Positions 34,981 to 44,543 of a DNA stretch of 64,000 bases are shown here, in pieces. Source of the DNA: Promethearchaeota archaeon (GTDB taxonomy: Archaea; Asgardarchaeota; Lokiarchaeia; Sigynarchaeales; SOKP01); NCBI GenBank assembly GCA_013375495.1, contig JABXKC010000003.1, positions 179,173-243,172 on the forward strand. Direction: 5' to 3'. Position 1 is the first letter of the stretch. Each line of letters starts with the position of its first letter. The notes under the pieces were generated by a model. It had not been told where the DNA came from and did no database searches. It saw only the letters and a program-made list of their open reading frames with translations. The position numbers were made by a program, and so were the translations under genes.

Positions 34981-35718
34981 TTATTGTTTGATAATTGTTT
35001 TTATTTTGGCAATATGACTTCTTAAGATTTTCTCATCTCCTTCGGACACCGCGATTGCGAGTATTCTACTCTCGTCTAATTCGTGGATAATAATCGAACC
35101 GTGATCTCCTCCAATTATCGAAAATTCTAGTCCTCCTTCTAATAATATTCCCGCTAAATTATAAATGGCGGAAGTCATTGCGGAGATAATCGGTTCAGGC
35201 ATAGTAGATTGAACTTTAATCGGTAAACCATCTTTGGTAATGATAGCGATAACTAACGCATTTGGAATTGCTCTTTTAAGAGCCACAAAGACTTCTTCCT
35301 TGATTAGATCGCTCGTTTCTATAATTGCTGACATTTTTATGGCTAGTTTCCTTAGCGATCGTATGTAAAAATCTAATCCTTCAAGTTCTGCTAATTCTCG
35401 ATCTAAATATGCGATGAGGGCCATATAATCTGTTAAAATTGATAGGATTATTCTTTTTTTGCCAGTAATTAAGGTATAAGAGCTTTTTTGGTTTAAAGAG
35501 TCGTTTAACATTTTAGAGGAAAGGAACACCATGCTACTGCTCGCAGCAGCGAGTTCAGTTTTTGTCATTTTGATATCTTCTTTTAACTCGCTCACAATAT
35601 GTGTTCCTCCGTGCGTTGAGATAGAAATACCGAGGATGCTTTTCTGGTCTTTAATTTCGTTTGTTAATAAATCTGTTAACTCATAATTTAATTGTTTCAT
35701 ATGGTCTTCTTTAGACAT
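34981..35718 (-). CDS. Double Roadblock/LC7-domain protein
   Basis: A 245-residue protein made of two Roadblock/LC7-like halves. Each has the long helix, a strand such as ILGISISTHGG or LVIAIITKDGLPIKV, a helix with small residues (AAASSSMVFLSSKML; ISAMTSAIYNLAGILLEGG), and a last strand pair (LILSILTDYMALIAYL; SIIIHELDESRILAIAV). Roadblock proteins act as dimeric platforms for small GTPases; tandem forms are common in Asgard archaea. Two GTPase genes occur in this window but not adjacent. It is convergent with the ATP-grasp gene (eight bases apart) and divergent from the coiled-coil gene at 35923. Confidence 0.8.
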   Translation of the reverse strand: MSKEDHMKQLNYELTDLLTNEIKDQKSILGISISTHGGTHIVSELKEDIKMTKTELAAASSSMVFLSSKMLNDSLNQKSSYTLITGKKRIILSILTDYMALIAYLDRELAELEGLDFYIRSLRKLAIKMSAIIETSDLIKEEVFVALKRAIPNALVIAIITKDGLPIKVQSTMPEPIISAMTSAIYNLAGILLEGGLEFSIIGGDHGSIIIHELDESRILAIAVSEGDEKILRSHIAKIKTIIKQ

Positions 35719-35922
35719 GAGAATATAATAATACTAATCTAATTTAAAGATATACTTATAATGGTAAAAACAGAGTTCAAAAATAAATCCCTATTTATAA
35801 TTCTTTTTTTCTCCATTTTTAATAGCAATGACATCTTTTTTTAACTAAAAATTATAAAGAAATTCTTTTATTATTATTCATAAAATATAAACAGATATTC
35901 TAGTTGTTCGAGAGAAGTTAAG

Positions 35923-36804
35923 ATGGGAGAAGACGATATTAGTCGTGAATTAAGAGAAGAATTGAAAAAAACATTAAAGAAATTTGAGGATTACGATCTC
36001 AAATTAAAGACTAAAGAAGAATTAATAAACAATTTAACCATATCTTTAAACCTGAAAGATGATCAAATAAAAACAATGATAGACTCAATGAACTTAAAAG
36101 AGCAGCAAATCGATACGTTAAGCAAGTCATTAGAAATCAAAAACCAGAAAATTAAAGCTTTAGAAACATCCTTTGGTTTGAAAGAAGAAGAATTGAAAGA
36201 TTTGAGTTCTTCTACTGTTAAAAAAAGCCTATTGGAAGAGAAGGATGAAGAAATAGAAGATTGTCAAAAAAAGTTAACTATTTTAACTGGTGAATTAGAA
36301 AAAGCTGACGAAGATTTAGAAGCGTTAGAAGCCGAAAATGAAAAATTACGGAGTAACCTTGCTTCTGAATCTGATGTGAAAATTATCGATTCCACTTTCA
36401 GAGAAATTCCTAAATCAGATATTTTAAAGAAAATTAGGGAGATACTAGGAAGTGCGGTTCATAATGTCACTATTTCAGTTCTTGATATTAACGATTTACA
36501 AGATTTACACCTCTATGAGGTGCGCTCTTCTGTTAATATGAAAATAATGTGTAAAATCGATCCAAGTCTCGAGGAGGATGCCGAACTCTTAGAAGAATTA
36601 GAAAGTTTAGACAATATTACAATTAGATTATATGAAGATCGTGATAGATTTTTAATTGATCGCGACGGTGAGGAATTATTATTTTCAATTGTTGGTGAGG
36701 AGGAAAACAACAATTTAGTGCTCTATACAAAAGATGTTAAACACCAAAGATTATTACGAAGCTTAGTAATGGAAGGTTGGCTGCGCGCTCGAAAACTTGA
36801 TTAA
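35923..36804 (+). CDS. Coiled-coil protein with C-terminal sensor-like domain
   Basis: A 293-residue protein. Residues 1-145 are coiled coil with near-repeats of about 21 residues (SLNLKDDQIKTMIDS, SMNLKEQQIDTLSKS, SLEIKNQKIKALETS, SFGLKEEELKDLSSS), so this part arose by internal duplication. Residues about 155-293 form an alpha/beta domain (DSTFREIPKSDILKKIREIL, then IKIMCKID-like and LVLYTKDVKHQRLL strands) that resembles the PLD-like ligand domain of archaeal TrmB-type regulators, though without their DNA-binding part. It overlaps the end of the convergent PHP gene by four bases. The gene is divergent from the Roadblock protein, a possible partner. Confidence 0.68.
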   Translation: MGEDDISRELREELKKTLKKFEDYDLKLKTKEELINNLTISLNLKDDQIKTMIDSMNLKEQQIDTLSKSLEIKNQKIKALETSFGLKEEELKDLSSSTVKKSLLEEKDEEIEDCQKKLTILTGELEKADEDLEALEAENEKLRSNLASESDVKIIDSTFREIPKSDILKKIREILGSAVHNVTISVLDINDLQDLHLYEVRSSVNMKIMCKIDPSLEEDAELLEELESLDNITIRLYEDRDRFLIDRDGEELLFSIVGEEENNNLVLYTKDVKHQRLLRSLVMEGWLRARKLD

Positions 36805-37661
36805 ATATCAACATATAATCTTTTTCTTCTCTCATAATGGGCGAGTTGATTATAACCCATGTTCTTCAATACATTCGTAATTTCTTTAAATTTATAAGCG
36901 ATTTCTTTCGGTTGGTGAGCATCTGAACCGAGAAGGATGGGGATGTCTAGATTATACATTTCTCTAATGATCTCTTCGCTAGGGTATTGTTCTTTAACTT
37001 CTTTCCTCAAACCACTTGTATTGATTTCAACTGTCAAATTTCTCTTTTTTACTAACTCTAGAGTCTCAATTACCTTGTCCATAATAAGCTTTTTATTTTC
37101 AACTCTCTTATCGAATTTCTTGGGCAAATCGAAATGAGTTACTATATCAAAATCAAATGTAGGAGATTTAATCATATCTTGTAGAGTGGTATAGAATTCT
37201 AAGTATACTTCGTCATTCACATCGTATTCTTTGTATTTATTTAAGAAGCGACCATCATCAAAAGCAAAAATTCCTGCCTTTCCGAATAATACATGAACGG
37301 AACCAAAGATATAGTCTAATTTCCCTTTATAATTTTTCAGATATCGATTTAGAACATGATCCTGATTTTTAAAGTAATCAACTTCGAAAGCAAATCTTAA
37401 TTTAATTTGATCTTGATAGATATTCCTTAATTGCTCCAATCGCGAAATGTATCCATCTACTTTGTTTAAGGTCATTGCATAACCTTCATATGGAATTTGT
37501 TCAAGCGAAGGGATCTCTGAAATTAAATATTCGTAAGGGAAGTGATCGCTAATTCCAATAACATTCAAATTAAGTTCAATAGCTCTCTTTACATATTCTT
37601 CCATAGTACCAACAGCATGCTTACAAAGTGAGTTATGAGTATGCCAATCTTCGTATCGCAT
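36801..37661 (-). CDS. PHP-domain phosphatase, histidinol-phosphatase (HisK/HisJ) type
   Basis: A 286-residue PHP-family metal-dependent phosphoesterase. Metal ligands are visible in DWHTHNSLCKHA at the N-terminus, ISDHFPY, a Glu in AFEVDYF, FGSVHVLFG, DIVTHFDLPKK and LGSDAHQP at the C-terminus, the full set expected of HisK-type histidinol phosphatases. It most likely removes phosphate from L-histidinol phosphate in histidine synthesis, though other PHP phosphatases of this length exist and no other his gene is near. The ATG start at 37661 is the natural one, just before the DWHTH motif. Confidence 0.85.
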   Translation of the reverse strand: MRYEDWHTHNSLCKHAVGTMEEYVKRAIELNLNVIGISDHFPYEYLISEIPSLEQIPYEGYAMTLNKVDGYISRLEQLRNIYQDQIKLRFAFEVDYFKNQDHVLNRYLKNYKGKLDYIFGSVHVLFGKAGIFAFDDGRFLNKYKEYDVNDEVYLEFYTTLQDMIKSPTFDFDIVTHFDLPKKFDKRVENKKLIMDKVIETLELVKKRNLTVEINTSGLRKEVKEQYPSEEIIREMYNLDIPILLGSDAHQPKEIAYKFKEITNVLKNMGYNQLAHYERRKRLYVDI

Positions 37662-37849
37662 TTTAATTAAAGCTCAGCGGGATTAATATTATTATTCTAA
37701 TATTTGATACAATTAATTAAAATAGATAAATTTTTTTTTAAAATTATTAATAGATCTTATATTATATTTTTAATAAGGCAAAATTTTTTAAGACGATAAA
37801 GAAATAATAATCTTACTACGTCATATTTTTTAATTTGGGTGAGAATAAT

Positions 37850-40800
37850 TTGAGTTCGATTAAAAAATCTAGTCTAAATATTAATGAGTTAATGTCGGAA
37901 GAAGAAAAGCTTACATTTTTAGTAGGGGCTGGAGCTTCAGTTGAATCTCCTTCACAATTACCCACAGCGGGTGAGATGATTAAAGCACTCATTAAATTTT
38001 CATGTACCAAGTCAGAAATAGATAAAATCCTAAAAATACAAGATTTGCCATTTGAAATTTTAGCAGGGATTATTCTTGAATCCTTGAATGATGTGAAATT
38101 TCTGGATTTTTATCAAGAAAGTGATAAACCCAACCTTGAGCATTTTGTATTAGCTGAAATGATCAAGAAAGGACATTTCATTATAACTACTAACTTCGAT
38201 TTTTTACTAGAGTATGCTCTCCTACAATCTGACATCCCTAAAAAGAAAATCATTCCGGTAATAACGGAAAAGGATTATGAAAGATTCAGTGATCCAGAAA
38301 AGTTGTATCGGAGTGGAAAATTTCCCGTTTATAAAATTCATGGTTCTCCTAAAAATATAATCACGGGGGAAGATACAAGAAAATCCTTTATAAACACTTT
38401 AAAATTAATCGGATTAAACCAGACTAAGAGTAACATTATCCAACTTGAACCCTATAAAGCTCAATTATTAGAAAAAACCTCATCAGAACGCACACTTATA
38501 ATAATGGGATATTCAGGTAAGAATGATTACGATCTCATTTCGACTCTTAAAATCATGGACAATTTAAAAAATCTAATTTGGATAAACCATGTTTCAGAGA
38601 GTAAAGCTAAAGAAGATCTTTATGAAGTTGGCACCCCAAAAAGTAGCGAACTCAGCGCTATGGATGATCTAGATCAACAACTTTCAGAAATTAAGAGACT
38701 AAACGATTCTGTTAATGTATACAGACTAAATGTCAATACTTCTAAATTTCTTGAGAAACTTTTAAAGAATAAAGAAGAGCTAAGTAAAGACAAATTCGAT
38801 ATTGATTTAATGGAATGGCTAAAATCTAACGTTAATGAACCAAACGAATTAACAAAGTTATACATTTCAAATAAGATTTATTTCGAAACTCAAAATTATA
38901 CCGATTCGTTAAGATGTTTGGAAATAATTTTTCGAATAGGCGAAGACTCAGGGGATAATCAGTGGAAAGCAATTTCCCTTATAGAAATGGGTATTATCAA
39001 CTATTCACAAATGAACTATAAGGATGCGCTAGAATGGTTGCGGAAAGCTTTACAAGTTCAACTCAAAATTAAGATATTTCCTCAAAGAGTGACTATTTTC
39101 AAGTACTTAGGTCTTTCCTACCAAGCCCAGAAAAATTATACTGAAGCTACAAGAAATTTTGAATTTGCTCTAAAAGAGAATGAAAAAATCAAGGATTTAA
39201 ACGAAAAATCTAAAATCTTAAAGCAGCTTGGCATAACATACCAAAACCAGGAAAAATACGAGGAAGCTTTGAAATATTTTGAATCCGCCATTAAACTTAA
39301 TGAGAGATCCGAAAATCTCGCTGAAAAGGCTATGAATTATAAACTCAAGGGAAAAATATATTATTCAAAAAAGAATTACGAAGAAGCTCTGAATCAATTT
39401 AATCAAGCTCTAGAGCTTAGTGAAACCTTAGAAAATCTCGAAGATAAAGCAGAAATTCTAAATTTTATTGGTCGAATATCTCATGAGATGGGAGATTCGC
39501 TCACTGGTCTGGAAAAATGCAATGAAGCGTTAAGACTCTATGATTTGTTACAAAATATGGAAGGTAAATTAGAATCTCTAAATTCTATTGGTAGTATTTA
39601 TAGAGATCAATGGAATTATCTAAAAGCCTTCGATTATTTTGAAGAAGGATTTCAAATTGCCGAAAAAATGGGGAATAATTTACTACAAGCCAAATTTTCA
39701 AGCCAGATAGGCTCAATATTTCAAAAACAAGATAAACATTTTGAAGCACTAAAATGGTTCGAAGATTCTTTACAATTCTTTGACCAAGCAGGAGAAATTA
39801 AGGGTAAAGTTGATGTTTTAAGAAATATGGGATTAATATACAAGGAACAAAAATCTTACCAAAAGGCTCTAAAACGATTTGAAAACGCATGGGAGATATT
39901 TGAACAACTTGAAGATTTAAACAATCAAGCGTCTACTCTTATTACTATTGGACAAATTTATCTAGATCAAAGAAACTTCGCAGCAGCGTTAAGTAATTTT
40001 GAAGAAGGCTTCCGAATTTATACTGAAACGAAAAATCTTGAAGGAAATGCAGAAACATTGAAAAATATAGGAAACTACTATGCTGAACAAGCAAATTTTA
40101 AAGATGCTTTAAGTAGATATAAAGATGCTCTTGATATTATTAAAAAAATTGGGAAAGTTGAAAGAAAAGCTGAACTTTTAAATATGATTGGAACTATTTT
40201 CCAAGATCAAGGAGATTATTCACAAGCTCTACAAAAATTTGAGGAAGCACTTGAGATATTCAATAAAGATAATAATATGGAAGGTAAAATTGAGAGTCTT
40301 CATTTAATCGGTAAAAATTATCATTACATAGGAAAGGACAATATCGCGTTAGAAAAATTTGATGAAGCGATCAAAATTACTGAACAAATTGGAAATTTAC
40401 ATAAAAAATCGGTTTGTTTGAATATTTCAGGTAAGATATTTCGAGATCAATGGGATTTTGTTGAAGCCTTAAAACGATACGAAGAGGCTTTGCTTATAGC
40501 AGATCAATTGGGACATTTGGAAGAGCAAGTCGAAATACTTAATGTTATAGGCGAAATATATCAAGCTCAAAAACACTATCCTGAAGCAGTAAGGAGATAT
40601 AACGAGGCAATATATGTTACAGAAAGTTTGGGAAATCTTGAGATTAAAGCAGATATATTTACGAGCATAGGAGACATCTATTATGACGAGGATAATTATC
40701 TTGAAGCGTTAAAATTATACGAAGAAGCTTTAAACATTGACGAACAACTTGGGAACATGATGGGTAAAGCTCATAGACTTATCTGTATCGGTAATATATT

Positions 40801-41902
40801 TCTTGCGCGAAAGAAGTTCCCCGAAGTTTTAAATAGGTATAAAGAATCTCTAGAAATTGAAGAACAACTAGGTAACCTTACAAACCAAGCGACAATCATA
40901 CGTAAGATTGGAGATATTTTTAGGGATCAAGAACATTATCAAGAGTCTTTGAAATGGTATCAAGAAGCATATAAACTCTTCGACGAAATTGAAAACCTTG
41001 AAGGTAATGCCGACTGTTTTGAAAGCATAGGATTAATCTATCAAGAATTAGATAATTATCCTGAAGCTCTCAAATGGAATAATGAAGCTTTTAAAATTTC
41101 AGAACAAATCTACGATGAGGAAAGAAAAGCTCGAATACTTTGTAGAATTGGGGTGCTCTTTCATAAAGAAGGCGTGTATAAAGATGCGTTTAAGCGTTAT
41201 AATATGGCACTTAATATCTTCGATCAGATTGGTGATTTAATAGGTAAATCTTATTGTTTGAATAAAGTAGGGTTAGTATATCAAGATAGAGGAGATTATA
41301 ATCAAGCACTTAAGTGGTACGATCGTGGAACAAAACTATTTAAAGTTTTAGGTCCATCAAAAGAGAGAGCAGAAAATCTCTTTAATACTGCTATGATCTA
41401 TAGAGATCAAGGATTATATCTTGACGCTTTGAAGACATTCGAAGAATCTTTGAATATAGATGAAGAAATAAAGAACTATTCCCGTAAAGCAGAAAGTCTT
41501 AATAATATTGGTTTGATTTATTTAGACGAAGGTAATTATAATATTGCCTTAAAACGCTTTGAAGAAGCAGCACAAATCGCAGAACAGGGTGTGGATAGGA
41601 GTAATAACGCCAAATATTTGAATAATGTAGGTTTAACTTATTTAAATAAGGGAAAATATACCGAAGCATGGAAAAAATGTAATCAAGCCTTTAAGATATA
41701 CGAGGAGCTTGAAGATAGTGAAGGAATGGCTGAAAGTCAGTATAGACTCGGATTAACTTATCTAGAGCAAAAATCTTATGCTGAAGCTCTAAAAAACCAT
41801 CAAGATGCGCTTAATATTCTTATTGAAGCAGGTTCAGAAAAGTCTCCTGCTGTAAAGATTCTTAAAAGCAATATAAAATTAATTAAAAGCAAAACTAAAT
41901 AA
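37850..41902 (+). CDS. SIR2-domain protein with about 25 TPR repeats (putative NADase sensor)
   Basis: A 1350-residue protein. Residues about 20-260 form a SIR2-like domain: FLVGAGASVES binds the dinucleotide, TTNFD holds N115, and YKIHGSP holds H164, the residues needed for NAD hydrolysis in defence-type SIR2 proteins. Residues about 340-1340 hold some 25 TPR units of 40 residues, with endings such as EALKRYEEALLIADQLGHL. The build matches immune receptors in which repeats sense a trigger and the SIR2 domain depletes NAD; this role is inferred. No STAND NTPase is seen. A TTG at 37850 with GGGTGAG six bases upstream is preferred over a TTG five codons earlier. Confidence 0.88.
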   Translation: MSSIKKSSLNINELMSEEEKLTFLVGAGASVESPSQLPTAGEMIKALIKFSCTKSEIDKILKIQDLPFEILAGIILESLNDVKFLDFYQESDKPNLEHFVLAEMIKKGHFIITTNFDFLLEYALLQSDIPKKKIIPVITEKDYERFSDPEKLYRSGKFPVYKIHGSPKNIITGEDTRKSFINTLKLIGLNQTKSNIIQLEPYKAQLLEKTSSERTLIIMGYSGKNDYDLISTLKIMDNLKNLIWINHVSESKAKEDLYEVGTPKSSELSAMDDLDQQLSEIKRLNDSVNVYRLNVNTSKFLEKLLKNKEELSKDKFDIDLMEWLKSNVNEPNELTKLYISNKIYFETQNYTDSLRCLEIIFRIGEDSGDNQWKAISLIEMGIINYSQMNYKDALEWLRKALQVQLKIKIFPQRVTIFKYLGLSYQAQKNYTEATRNFEFALKENEKIKDLNEKSKILKQLGITYQNQEKYEEALKYFESAIKLNERSENLAEKAMNYKLKGKIYYSKKNYEEALNQFNQALELSETLENLEDKAEILNFIGRISHEMGDSLTGLEKCNEALRLYDLLQNMEGKLESLNSIGSIYRDQWNYLKAFDYFEEGFQIAEKMGNNLLQAKFSSQIGSIFQKQDKHFEALKWFEDSLQFFDQAGEIKGKVDVLRNMGLIYKEQKSYQKALKRFENAWEIFEQLEDLNNQASTLITIGQIYLDQRNFAAALSNFEEGFRIYTETKNLEGNAETLKNIGNYYAEQANFKDALSRYKDALDIIKKIGKVERKAELLNMIGTIFQDQGDYSQALQKFEEALEIFNKDNNMEGKIESLHLIGKNYHYIGKDNIALEKFDEAIKITEQIGNLHKKSVCLNISGKIFRDQWDFVEALKRYEEALLIADQLGHLEEQVEILNVIGEIYQAQKHYPEAVRRYNEAIYVTESLGNLEIKADIFTSIGDIYYDEDNYLEALKLYEEALNIDEQLGNMMGKAHRLICIGNIFLARKKFPEVLNRYKESLEIEEQLGNLTNQATIIRKIGDIFRDQEHYQESLKWYQEAYKLFDEIENLEGNADCFESIGLIYQELDNYPEALKWNNEAFKISEQIYDEERKARILCRIGVLFHKEGVYKDAFKRYNMALNIFDQIGDLIGKSYCLNKVGLVYQDRGDYNQALKWYDRGTKLFKVLGPSKERAENLFNTAMIYRDQGLYLDALKTFEESLNIDEEIKNYSRKAESLNNIGLIYLDEGNYNIALKRFEEAAQIAEQGVDRSNNAKYLNNVGLTYLNKGKYTEAWKKCNQAFKIYEELEDSEGMAESQYRLGLTYLEQKSYAEALKNHQDALNILIEAGSEKSPAVKILKSNIKLIKSKTK

Positions 41903-41936
41903 AAATCTACTTCCTATTTTTGAATTTATTTGATTT

Positions 41937-42779
41937 TTATTTTTGAATCGTTATTTCGATACCCTTTCGTGGGTTCGTTTTAATTTTCAAGAACAACCAA
42001 GGCAAAATTTTATCATATATAATGTAAAGATAAGGAACTCCTTGGTTAAACATTAAAATGGTATCGTATATCAAAAAAAAGATACCTGTAGGCCGAATTC
42101 CTGTAATCAGAAGTGGAAATTCCATGAAAAAAGCTCCTGTACATCCAATTAAAAAGACATAGAGAACTATTTTTGGGTTTTTATTTCCAAATTTATTTGT
42201 TCCATAGATAAGATACAAGATAAAATACCCCACTAAAAAATTTACCATCCATATTACCATTTGAGTATCCATGTAACGCACGGAATCAACTATAATGTCA
42301 TTAAGTGGGATCCAGAACGACAGGAAAGGTATTAATAGCCAAGATGCAAAAAACACTAATGTAAACATTATTATCTCTTTAAAATTTCTCTTTACAAAAT
42401 TTTCAAACATTATCCAAAGCCAACCGAACGCAAATAGAGCGTACGAAAATGTCATCATGAAGTCTGCCCCAAGTTTGGCCCAAAAATAATTTCCTAAAGG
42501 GCGTGGCATATACACTCCTCCTATCCAGTATTCTCTAACAAATGTGCCAGAAGGGTAATTAGAATTGGCTGGTATATTAAACCATACAATTGCATCAATG
42601 AAATATATTATAATTCCCGTTACTACTCCAAATTTAAGTGGGTTCCATTTCTTATACTTAATCAGGAGGGCAATCCAAAAAGTAAGAAAAATACTATCTA
42701 TAAAAATGTAATCGTATTCAAACTTTCTTATGGCTTGGGTGAACGATTCAATTATATTATGTATCAAAAAATATCCCAT
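41937..42779 (-). CDS. Polytopic membrane protein of unknown function
   Basis: A 280-residue protein with about seven membrane segments, e.g. FIDSIFLTFWIALLI, GVVTGIIIYFIDAIVWF, FMMTFSYALFAFGWLWIM, IIMFTLVFFASWLLI and MVNFLVGYFILYLIYG. Between them are charged, aromatic loops (YWIGGVYMPRPLGNYFWAK). I do not recognise the family. It is convergent with the SIR2-TPR gene, 34 bases away, and is followed upstream by an MBL-fold gene on the same strand, with 118 bases between. No functional hint beyond membrane location. Confidence 0.72.
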   Translation of the reverse strand: MGYFLIHNIIESFTQAIRKFEYDYIFIDSIFLTFWIALLIKYKKWNPLKFGVVTGIIIYFIDAIVWFNIPANSNYPSGTFVREYWIGGVYMPRPLGNYFWAKLGADFMMTFSYALFAFGWLWIMFENFVKRNFKEIIMFTLVFFASWLLIPFLSFWIPLNDIIVDSVRYMDTQMVIWMVNFLVGYFILYLIYGTNKFGNKNPKIVLYVFLIGCTGAFFMEFPLLITGIRPTGIFFLIYDTILMFNQGVPYLYIIYDKILPWLFLKIKTNPRKGIEITIQK

Positions 42780-42897
42780 AATCGTAAAATTATAGATAAA
42801 AAATCATTATTTCTATAAAGATATAATTATTTTAAAAAAATGAGATCGGTAAGACTTTTAAAATTAGGAAAGAAAATATGCACTTTCATTAAAGCTC

Positions 42898-43560
42898 TTA
42901 GGGGCGATTCATATCCATGTGTCTCTTAATGAAACTAGTTACTTCGCTTGCTGGTTTTACAATGCCATAATGACCTTCACAGAGAATATCCGCATTCAAA
43001 TCTAGGAGTTTTTGCATTGATTTTTGATAATCGTCGAGGTTCGATCCAAACGACTTATAAAAAGGTCCGTGAATATCTTGACCAAAAAGAACTTTGGTAC
43101 TATCAACATCTATCAGAATGGAAATCGATCCTGGGGTGTGCCCAGGAGTGTGAAAGCACTGGAATTCGTACAAACCTAATTGGAGGGTTTCTAAGTCTCC
43201 TTCAAATCTTTTTTCTAATTGAACTGGTTTATAATCTACTCCATACCAAGAAGCGGCTGTTTTGTTATCGTGACCCTTTTCTTCTATAGCAATAGCATCC
43301 AAATCGTGAGCATAGAACTTAACTTGCTTATTCAAACTTTTCAAGTCAGAACAAGCTGCTGTATGATCTATATGAAAGTGAGTTAAAATACAGTGTTTAA
43401 TATCTTTTGGACTTAACCCTAACTTACTAATTTTCTTTATTAAGTCAACGCTCATTCCACTGTCGATTAAAACAAGGCCCTCCTCACTATTAGTGTTTAC
43501 TAAATAAACTGAGCAGCCTGAATCGCCAACATGGTAAACATCCTTAGTAACTTCTCTCAT
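42898..43560 (-). CDS. Metallo-beta-lactamase-fold hydrolase
   Basis: A 220-residue MBL-fold protein of glyoxalase-II-like size. The metal-binding motif is LTHFHIDHTAAC (H61, H63, D65, H66), with a third-His segment FHTPGHTPGSIS, an Asp in VLFGQDIHGPF, and a last ligand in LCEGHYGIV. It hydrolyses a thioester, lactone or related bond; the substrate cannot be told. It is on the same strand as the PAP2 gene upstream, 63 bases away, and both may be in one transcript. Confidence 0.85.
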   Translation of the reverse strand: MREVTKDVYHVGDSGCSVYLVNTNSEEGLVLIDSGMSVDLIKKISKLGLSPKDIKHCILTHFHIDHTAACSDLKSLNKQVKFYAHDLDAIAIEEKGHDNKTAASWYGVDYKPVQLEKRFEGDLETLQLGLYEFQCFHTPGHTPGSISILIDVDSTKVLFGQDIHGPFYKSFGSNLDDYQKSMQKLLDLNADILCEGHYGIVKPASEVTSFIKRHMDMNRP

Positions 43561-43623
43561 TTATATTGTTCCTCTCTAAGAATCTATATTATTAAAAAAA
43601 AATTAAATTGTAAAAGAAATGTG

Positions 43624-44433
43624 TTAATCTGATTTACTTCGCTGTTTGTAAAATCTAGTATATAGGAATATCGTGACAATTGTAGCCACACCCGTTGAGA
43701 AAAGAACATCAGAACTGTAATGAGCACCAACAGCAATTCGAGAGAGTCCAACAAATAAACCCCAACCTGAAATTAAAATAATCGTCAGTATTCTAAGTGG
43801 CTCTCTATTTTCACGGTCTTTAACCGCTATCAATAACGGTAAAAACATCCACCCCATTGCCGTATGCCCTGAAGGAAATGAACTGCCTCCCGCAGATATT
43901 CCAGGTGGTAAAAACCACGGTGTAAAATTTATGTAGCCAGGAGCTAAATCTCTAAACCTAATTCTTCCACATAAAATCTTCGTAATCTGGACAAATAAAA
44001 GGGGATTAATAACCGCTAAGAGTGCAATTATTGCAGATATCTTTTTAAAATCCTTCCAGTCTTTATTCCAGCTTATTATTACATATAATACCAATGATAT
44101 AATTAAGCTCCATCCAATATTAATATAACTTTCATCGCCTATTAATGTAATGAACAATATACCAACGATTATTCCTATATAGGCGGGAATCTTCTGCATT
44201 TTTAAATTTGAAAAAAGGCTCCCAAGTAGCGTTGCTAAAGCCATAGCAATAAGAGCATATCCTGGTATTTCACCGTAATCGGCTCCAAAATTCCCCCAGA
44301 TTGAAGCTTCGTCGACTATTGCGATCGAAATTGATAAATCAGAAAAACCAAAAATAATAGCTAGAATTCCCCAAGTGATAATCACGATAAACGTTATTTT
44401 CTTAATTCCTGACCAGGTTTTTATATTTGACAT
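43624..44433 (-). CDS. PAP2-family membrane phosphatase
   Basis: A 269-residue membrane protein with about six to eight membrane segments and the three PAP2 motifs: KILCGRIRFRD, SSFPSGHTAMG and GLSRIAVGAHYSSDVLF, with the catalytic His and Asp present. The first motif has RFRD in place of the common RP. Such enzymes remove phosphate from lipid phosphates, for example polyprenyl pyrophosphate or phosphatidate analogues. It is divergent from the hydrolase gene at 44544; a VTT/DedA-family membrane gene follows that one, which hints at lipid-carrier recycling. Confidence 0.88.
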   Translation of the reverse strand: MSNIKTWSGIKKITFIVIITWGILAIIFGFSDLSISIAIVDEASIWGNFGADYGEIPGYALIAMALATLLGSLFSNLKMQKIPAYIGIIVGILFITLIGDESYINIGWSLIISLVLYVIISWNKDWKDFKKISAIIALLAVINPLLFVQITKILCGRIRFRDLAPGYINFTPWFLPPGISAGGSSFPSGHTAMGWMFLPLLIAVKDRENREPLRILTIILISGWGLFVGLSRIAVGAHYSSDVLFSTGVATIVTIFLYTRFYKQRSKSD

Positions 44434-44497
44434 CTTTTTCCTAATTATATTTTTTCAATATACTCAATAATAATTTGATAGTTAGAATTTAAAAAAG

Positions 44498-44507
44498 CTT
44501 ATATATA
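44498..44507 (+). promoter_or_regulatory. Candidate TATA box for the hydrolase gene
   Basis: CTTATATATA preceded by a purine-rich AAAAAAG (BRE-like) lies about 40 bases before the ATG at 44544. At usual spacing transcription would begin 12-15 bases before the gene. It is the clearest promoter in the window by eye. Confidence 0.45.
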
Positions 44508-44543
44508 AGACCAATAAATACTCTGATTAATATCTTAAAATTT

